A stretch of 64,000 bases of DNA from Cupriavidus alkaliphilus (GTDB taxonomy: Bacteria; Pseudomonadota; Gammaproteobacteria; Burkholderiales; Burkholderiaceae): assembly GCF_900094595.1 (NCBI RefSeq), contig NZ_FMAD01000016.1, positions 1 to 64,000 of the forward strand, in the 5' to 3' direction. Numbering within the stretch: the first letter of the stretch is position 1; every line of letters begins with the position of its first letter. Of this stretch, positions 60,547 to 64,000 are shown piece after piece. The notes beneath the pieces are model-generated. The model did no database searches. It was not told the DNA's origin and saw only the letters and a program-made list of their open reading frames with translations. Position numbers and translations under genes: made by a program.

Positions 60547-61167
60547 TCAGTGCATGGACGCCTTCGCTTCGCTGTCGATCTGCTTGCGCAAGGTAGCGAA
60601 GCGCTTCTTCACATTGGCGCCGAATAGCGGATCGGCACTGGCCGGCTCGGTGGCGGCGACCTCCGCCCAGTCGGCGTCGGTCAGGAACCGGGCGGCGCGC
60701 GGCATAACCTGCTTCTCCTCAGTGGACAGATGGTTGCGGTAGTACACCAGGTACATGGCGGCGGCCGCTTCAAGTGCCGATCGCGAGATGACGACTTCGC
60801 TCTGGACTTCACGCAGGCGGTCGAGCAATTCTGCGCCGACCGTGGCGATCACGCGATGCTCTTGCAGCAGCCGGCTGATGATGATTTGCGTGCCGGGATC
60901 CCGTTCCACGAGCAGGGCGTAGGCGACATCCTCGCGGGGGTGATGTACGCAATCCCCATAGTTGCGCATGTATTGGATGATCGTCGTCATCAGGCCGTAG
61001 TCGGGCTGCTCGCCCTGATGGAAGGTGCTGACCTGCTTTTCCAGAAGGTCGAGCAGCGAGGCAAAATGAATATGGTCGGTGTGCCAGGCGGCAAGCGGTG
61101 TCGGGCTCGGTGTGGGAAGCGTGGTGGCGGGAGAAGTCGAAAGCGAAGTGACGAGTGGGGTGGCCAT
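60547..61167 (-). CDS. Hemerythrin-like HHE domain protein
   Basis: 206 residues from ATG 61167, with AGGAG 7 bases upstream. The helical bundle has His residues in 'WHTDHIHFASLLDLLEKQ', 'CVHHPREDVAYALL', 'LLQEHRVIATVGAELL' and 'VYYRNHLSTEEKQVMPRA', the H...HHxxE...H...HxxxE iron-binding set of hemerythrin-like domains. The pattern differs from classic O2-carrying hemerythrins and fits the cytoplasmic HHE family linked with NO or iron handling. An FNR-type box lies about 100-113 bp upstream. No signal peptide is evident. Function beyond iron or small-molecule binding is inferred. Confidence 0.82.
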   Translation of the reverse strand: MATPLVTSLSTSPATTLPTPSPTPLAAWHTDHIHFASLLDLLEKQVSTFHQGEQPDYGLMTTIIQYMRNYGDCVHHPREDVAYALLVERDPGTQIIISRLLQEHRVIATVGAELLDRLREVQSEVVISRSALEAAAAMYLVYYRNHLSTEEKQVMPRAARFLTDADWAEVAATEPASADPLFGANVKKRFATLRKQIDSEAKASMH

Positions 61168-61266
61168 GGCGCGCTCCTGGAAGCTGGGCAAGCAGACCGT
61201 TAAGTCCCCGACATCGGGACTCGCGGGGCCCTCATTGAAACCATAGTTTCCGTACATGAATCGGGT

Positions 61267-61280
61267 TTGACGAAGATCAA
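61267..61280 (-). promoter_or_regulatory. FNR/Anr-type box upstream of the hemerythrin-like gene
   Basis: TTGAC-GAAG-ATCAA (minus strand TTGAT-CTTC-GTCAA) matches TTGAT-N4-ATCAA with one mismatch. It is centred about 106 bp upstream of the minus-strand start codon. CRP/FNR-family regulators such as FNR/Anr or NnrR use this site. Confidence 0.6.
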
Positions 61281-61355
61281 CGCGGCGCTAAGGGGTGGCG
61301 GAGGCCTTATCCGCCGCACGTTCACTCAACCTGCTCTCACGCTGATCAAAACGGT

Positions 61356-62160
61356 TTGAGAACGGTGGCCGCCTTGCCCGTGCTTGGCGCGGATGCGCTG
61401 GAGACGGACGATATGCGGCGGTTAACGCGCTGGTTCAACTTGTCGGAGACCGCCTTTCTGCTATCGCCCACAAATCCGTGCGCCGACTACCGGGTCAGGA
61501 TTTTCACGCTTGACAGGGAAATGCCCTTTGCCGGACACCCGACACGCGGGAGTTGCCGTGCCTGGCTTTCGACCGGCGGCGAGCCGAAGCAGCAGGCCGA
61601 AATCATCCAGGAATGCGGCGCAGGGCTGGTCACCGTTCGACGTGATCAGGGACGGCTTTCCTTTGGCGCTCCGCCGCTGATCCGTTCCGGCACCCCCACA
61701 AACGATGAACTGGCCGAGGCGCTGCGGTTTCTGGGAATCGAACCATGCGACGTGGTTGATGCGGCCTGGATCGACAACGGCCCCGGATGGCCGGGGATCA
61801 GGCTGGCCTCGGCGGAGAAAGTGCTTTTTTGAACCCGGAACGAGGCTGGCCACGCAGGATTGATGTCGGCGTTGTCGGCGCCCATGCCGGTGGTGATGCA
61901 GCCTTCGAGGTTCGCGCTTTTTTTAGCGATCATCTGGGGAGAATTGCCGAAGACCCAGTGACAGGAAGCCTCAATGCCTCGCTGGCGCAATGGCTGTTTG
62001 CCGCAGGCGTGGTCAAGGAAGCCTATGTCGCCGCCCAGGGAACCTGCCTCGGTCGAAAGGGCTCGCATTCATGCGAGCCGCGACGAAGCCGGCCGGATCT
62101 GGGTCGGCGGTGAAACGCACCCATGTCGAAGGCCGGCTGCGAGGATTTTCAGCGCCGTAG
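61356..62160 (+). pseudogene. Broken phzF-family (isomerase/epimerase) gene
   Basis: The protein is recognisable across three frames. The N-terminus is missing: the sequence opens inside the fold at 'VLGADALETDDMRRLTRWFNLSETAFLL'. Then 'YRVRIFTLDREMPFAGHPTRGSCRAWLSTGG' and 'VVDAAWIDNGPGWPGIRLASAEKVLF' end in a stop within a TTTTTT run near 61826-61831. The next frame resumes 'LNPERGWPRRIDVGVVG' and 'VEDP-like AEDPVTGSLNASLAQWLFAAG'. A further shift near 62060 gives 'IHASRDEAGRIWVGGETH', and another near 62120 gives 'HVEGRLRGFSAP' and a stop at 62158. At least three frameshifts plus N-terminal loss indicate a decayed gene. Confidence 0.8.
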
Positions 62161-62312
62161 GCAAGCTGCATACCGCATCGTGGCAGGCCAGCTTGCAGGC
62201 ACCATTTGCCAGTCCGTCAAGCCGTTCAGGCCGACCACCAAGAACCACCCGAATAAAAAACGGGTATCGGCCTTATCGACCCGGCCAACGTTTGAAACAA
62301 GGAGTTATCCGC

Positions 62313-62885
62313 ATGCCCGCGGTCTCACAGGTCCAGCCATCCCCCGCAGCCGCCGTTGGCTCCGCGCCACTGGCCTCAGCCGCAGACACCTTGAAAATGC
62401 TGGTGCGTTACAAAGAATGGGCGAACGAGCTGACCTTCAGGAGCGTGATGGATCTGCCGGATGGCGAGGCTCTCCGGCCGCGGCCCACGCGGTTTGGAAA
62501 CATGGTCCATACATTGAACCACCTGTACGTCGTGGACGACATCTTCAGGCATCATCTGCAAGGCAGCAAACATGGCTATACCTCCCGCAACACCGATCAC
62601 ACACCGCCGGTGGGTGACCTGTGGCAAGCGGTTCAGGAGATGGACCGCTGGTATATCGACCTTGTCGACACCTGGTCAAATGAGGATATGGCCAAGTCCG
62701 TTCATTTCGAGTTTGTCGGCGGAGGAGTGGGTGTCATGACACAAGAGGAAATCGTGCTGCATCTCGTCAACCATGCCACCTATCACCGCGGCTTCGTCAG
62801 CGACATGATGTATCAAGTTCCCTGTACGCCCCCGTCAAATGATCTGCCTGTATTTCTCAGGGATTACTATCGCAAGGCTCGGTAA
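62313..62885 (+). CDS. DinB-family metal-dependent protein (putative transferase/hydrolase)
   Basis: 190 residues from ATG 62313, with AAGGAG 8 bases upstream. Four-helix bundle of the DinB/YfiT superfamily: first helix 'LKMLVRYKEWANELTFRSVMDLP', metal His in 'NMVHTLNHLYVVDDIFRHHLQG', and 'EIVLHLVNHATYHRGFVSDMMYQ' with the second and third His ligands. The last segment 'LPVFLRDYYRKAR' is typical. Members are damage-inducible or thiol-dependent enzymes; substrate unknown. The N-terminal 25 residues are low complexity. It lies 150 bp after the broken phzF. Confidence 0.85.
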   Translation: MPAVSQVQPSPAAAVGSAPLASAADTLKMLVRYKEWANELTFRSVMDLPDGEALRPRPTRFGNMVHTLNHLYVVDDIFRHHLQGSKHGYTSRNTDHTPPVGDLWQAVQEMDRWYIDLVDTWSNEDMAKSVHFEFVGGGVGVMTQEEIVLHLVNHATYHRGFVSDMMYQVPCTPPSNDLPVFLRDYYRKAR

Positions 62886-62951
62886 GCCTTCCTCGAGCGA
62901 AAGTTTCCACTGCAGATCATCCCATCTCTTCGGGCGATTTCTGACATCCAG

Positions 62952-63008
62952 GTTGACATCGACGAATACGACGCGCAGTTCGCCACCAACACGCGAGGGG
63001 TGCTATTG
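62952..63008 (+). pseudogene. Possible short SDR gene fragment
   Basis: The frame reads 'VDIDEYDAQFATNTRGVLL', which resembles the helix of short-chain dehydrogenases that carries the Asn of the catalytic tetrad (D-x-Y-D-x-x-F-A-x-N-x-R-G). No other SDR motif survives nearby, so this is at most a fragment. Confidence 0.25.
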
Positions 63009-63044
63009 CGTCCAACTTTGCCGTCACGCGCCTCGCGGCCAGCG

Positions 63045-64000
63045 TTAGTCGTACTGAAACCGTTTCACCGCACCCTCGTCCCACTCGATGCCTGATCCGG
63101 GCCTGTCCGGCACCACCAGTTGTCCATCTGCAAGCGCAAAGGGCTCCTTCAGCACGGGATAGGCCCAGTCCTGCCATTCCAGCCAGTGCGCGGTTTCGGT
63201 GATGCGCATCAGGTGTGCGCAGACTTCCGGATACAAATGCGTGGAGAGAGGGATTCCCGCCGCCGAAGCGATCGGCGCAGACCGCAGCCACCCCGACACG
63301 CCGCCGATCCGCATCATGTCCAGCATCGCGCAGTCACATGCCTCGGCCTGCACTGCCTTCAATAACTCGCGCGGACCATAGAAGTTCTCGCCTAGCTGGA
63401 TCGGCGTCTTGATCTCGCGGGCCAGCTGCGCGTAGCCGCTGGTGTTGTTGTAGGCGAGGGGCTCCTCGAACCAGAACAGCCGCTCGTTGTCGAGGGCATG
63501 GCAGCGGCGCAGACCGTCATCAAACGGCAAGCCCTGGTTGAAATCCACCATTAGCTTGATCTCGTCTCCAGCCGCCTCGCGCACCGCGTGAAGGGCATCG
63601 AGATCGTCTTGCAGCTTCTCGCGGCCCAGCCGGAGCTTCAGGGCGCTGAATGCTCCCTCTGCAACGAGCGAAACAGCTTCTTCGGCAAGGCCGTCCACGT
63701 GGCTCAACCACAGCCCGTTACTGTTGTACGCCCGCACCTTGCCCACTGTTCCGCCAAGCAATGCAGCGAGAGGCAGGCCTGCAGCCTTGGCGAGCGCATC
63801 CCACGCGGCCATGTCGAGCCCGGCGATGGCGATCATCATGATGCCTTCGTAGCCCAGCAGATGCGTTGAACCTCTGGCGTCCTGGAAGTCATCCAGCGGT
63901 GCGATCCGGTTACCGGTCCGTGATGCTGCAAGATCCCGGATCGCAGGCACGATGTACCTTGGTGCCTGCTGCAGATATGGCTCAAGATAACTGCGACCGA
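63045..64000 (-). CDS. Enolase-superfamily (mandelate racemase/muconate lactonising) enzyme, partial at the 5' end
   Basis: The frame is open to the window edge, so the N-terminal capping domain is cut; about 318 residues are visible. Barrel motifs: 'ALKLRLGREKLQDDLDAL' (K-x-R in place of the usual K-x-K), metal ligands in 'IKLMVDFNQGLPFDD' (Asp), 'LFWFEEPLAYNN' (Glu) and 'TPIQLGENFYGPREL' (Glu), and the His of 'GIPLSTHLYPEVCAH'. This set fits the mandelate racemase subgroup; the substrate is not readable. 'EWQDWAYPVLKEPFALADGQL' is the usual C-terminal end. No neighbours outside the window are visible. Confidence 0.88.
   Translation of the reverse strand, partial: GRSYLEPYLQQAPRYIVPAIRDLAASRTGNRIAPLDDFQDARGSTHLLGYEGIMMIAIAGLDMAAWDALAKAAGLPLAALLGGTVGKVRAYNSNGLWLSHVDGLAEEAVSLVAEGAFSALKLRLGREKLQDDLDALHAVREAAGDEIKLMVDFNQGLPFDDGLRRCHALDNERLFWFEEPLAYNNTSGYAQLAREIKTPIQLGENFYGPRELLKAVQAEACDCAMLDMMRIGGVSGWLRSAPIASAAGIPLSTHLYPEVCAHLMRITETAHWLEWQDWAYPVLKEPFALADGQLVVPDRPGSGIEWDEGAVKRFQYD

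Overview
The window is a high-GC betaproteobacterial chromosome segment. The best genus call is Cupriavidus (Ralstonia/Cupriavidus group). The class I PHA synthase, thiolase, acetoacetyl-CoA reductase and PhaR read almost like the Cupriavidus necator proteins, in the same phaC-phaA-phaB-phaR order. The phaC promoter has the same TTGACA-N18-AACAAT architecture, and bktB lies a few genes downstream. PhaC is 593 residues, a few longer than the 589-residue H16 enzyme as I remember it, so this is probably a sister strain or species rather than H16. The genus call rests on recognition, not on a database search.

Layout. 0-4.3 kb: an arnT-arnA-like lipid A modification pair diverging from a PmrA/QseB-type two-component system, with a PmrA-like direct repeat between them. 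4.3-13.4 kb: housekeeping genes (tex, DUF465, dinG, bamD, rluD, pgeF). 13.4-23.9 kb: the polyhydroxyalkanoate locus phaC-phaA-phaB-phaR, then a higBA-type toxin-antitoxin pair, dusC, rimO, bktB and a secreted protein. 24-28 kb: a PLP sulfur-metabolism lyase, a DUF2789 protein, and a Fur-box-preceded DUF3325-DUF3649-PepSY membrane operon. 28-37.5 kb: serB, two M20 peptidases (one exported, one ArgE), mfd, ispD-ispF and a GNAT. 37.6-41.2 kb: ahpC/ahpD peroxide defence and an EnvZ/OmpR (RisS/RisA-like) pair. 41.5-49.2 kb: a small secreted protein, an M20 amidohydrolase, hpnD, an RND efflux pair and a Cys-rich secreted protein. 49.5-53.1 kb: tRNA-Leu(UAG), a frameshifted vanZ-like gene, rlmJ and mnmC. 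53.3-59.7 kb: the proteostasis cluster tig-clpP-clpX-lon. 59.8-64 kb: tRNA-Val(UAC), then a less gene-dense stretch with gene remnants, a hemerythrin-like gene with an FNR-type box, a broken phzF, a DinB-like gene and a partial enolase-superfamily gene.

How genes work together. PhaA condenses acetyl-CoA, PhaB reduces acetoacetyl-CoA with NADPH, PhaC polymerises (R)-3-hydroxybutyryl-CoA, BktB widens the thiolase range to longer substrates, and PhaR couples granule state to expression. Tig, ClpXP and Lon form a folding and degradation unit, with intrinsic terminators separating clpP, clpX and lon. AhpC and AhpD form a peroxide reductase pair.

No wholly new multi-gene system is evident. The most informative leads are regulatory: the PmrA-like box at arnT, the perfect inverted repeat across the bktB -10 element, the inverted repeat upstream of phaR, strong hairpins at both pha operon junctions, the FNR-like box at the hemerythrin gene and the Fur-like box at the PepSY operon. 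Two genes, vanZ-like and phzF, show visible frameshifts.
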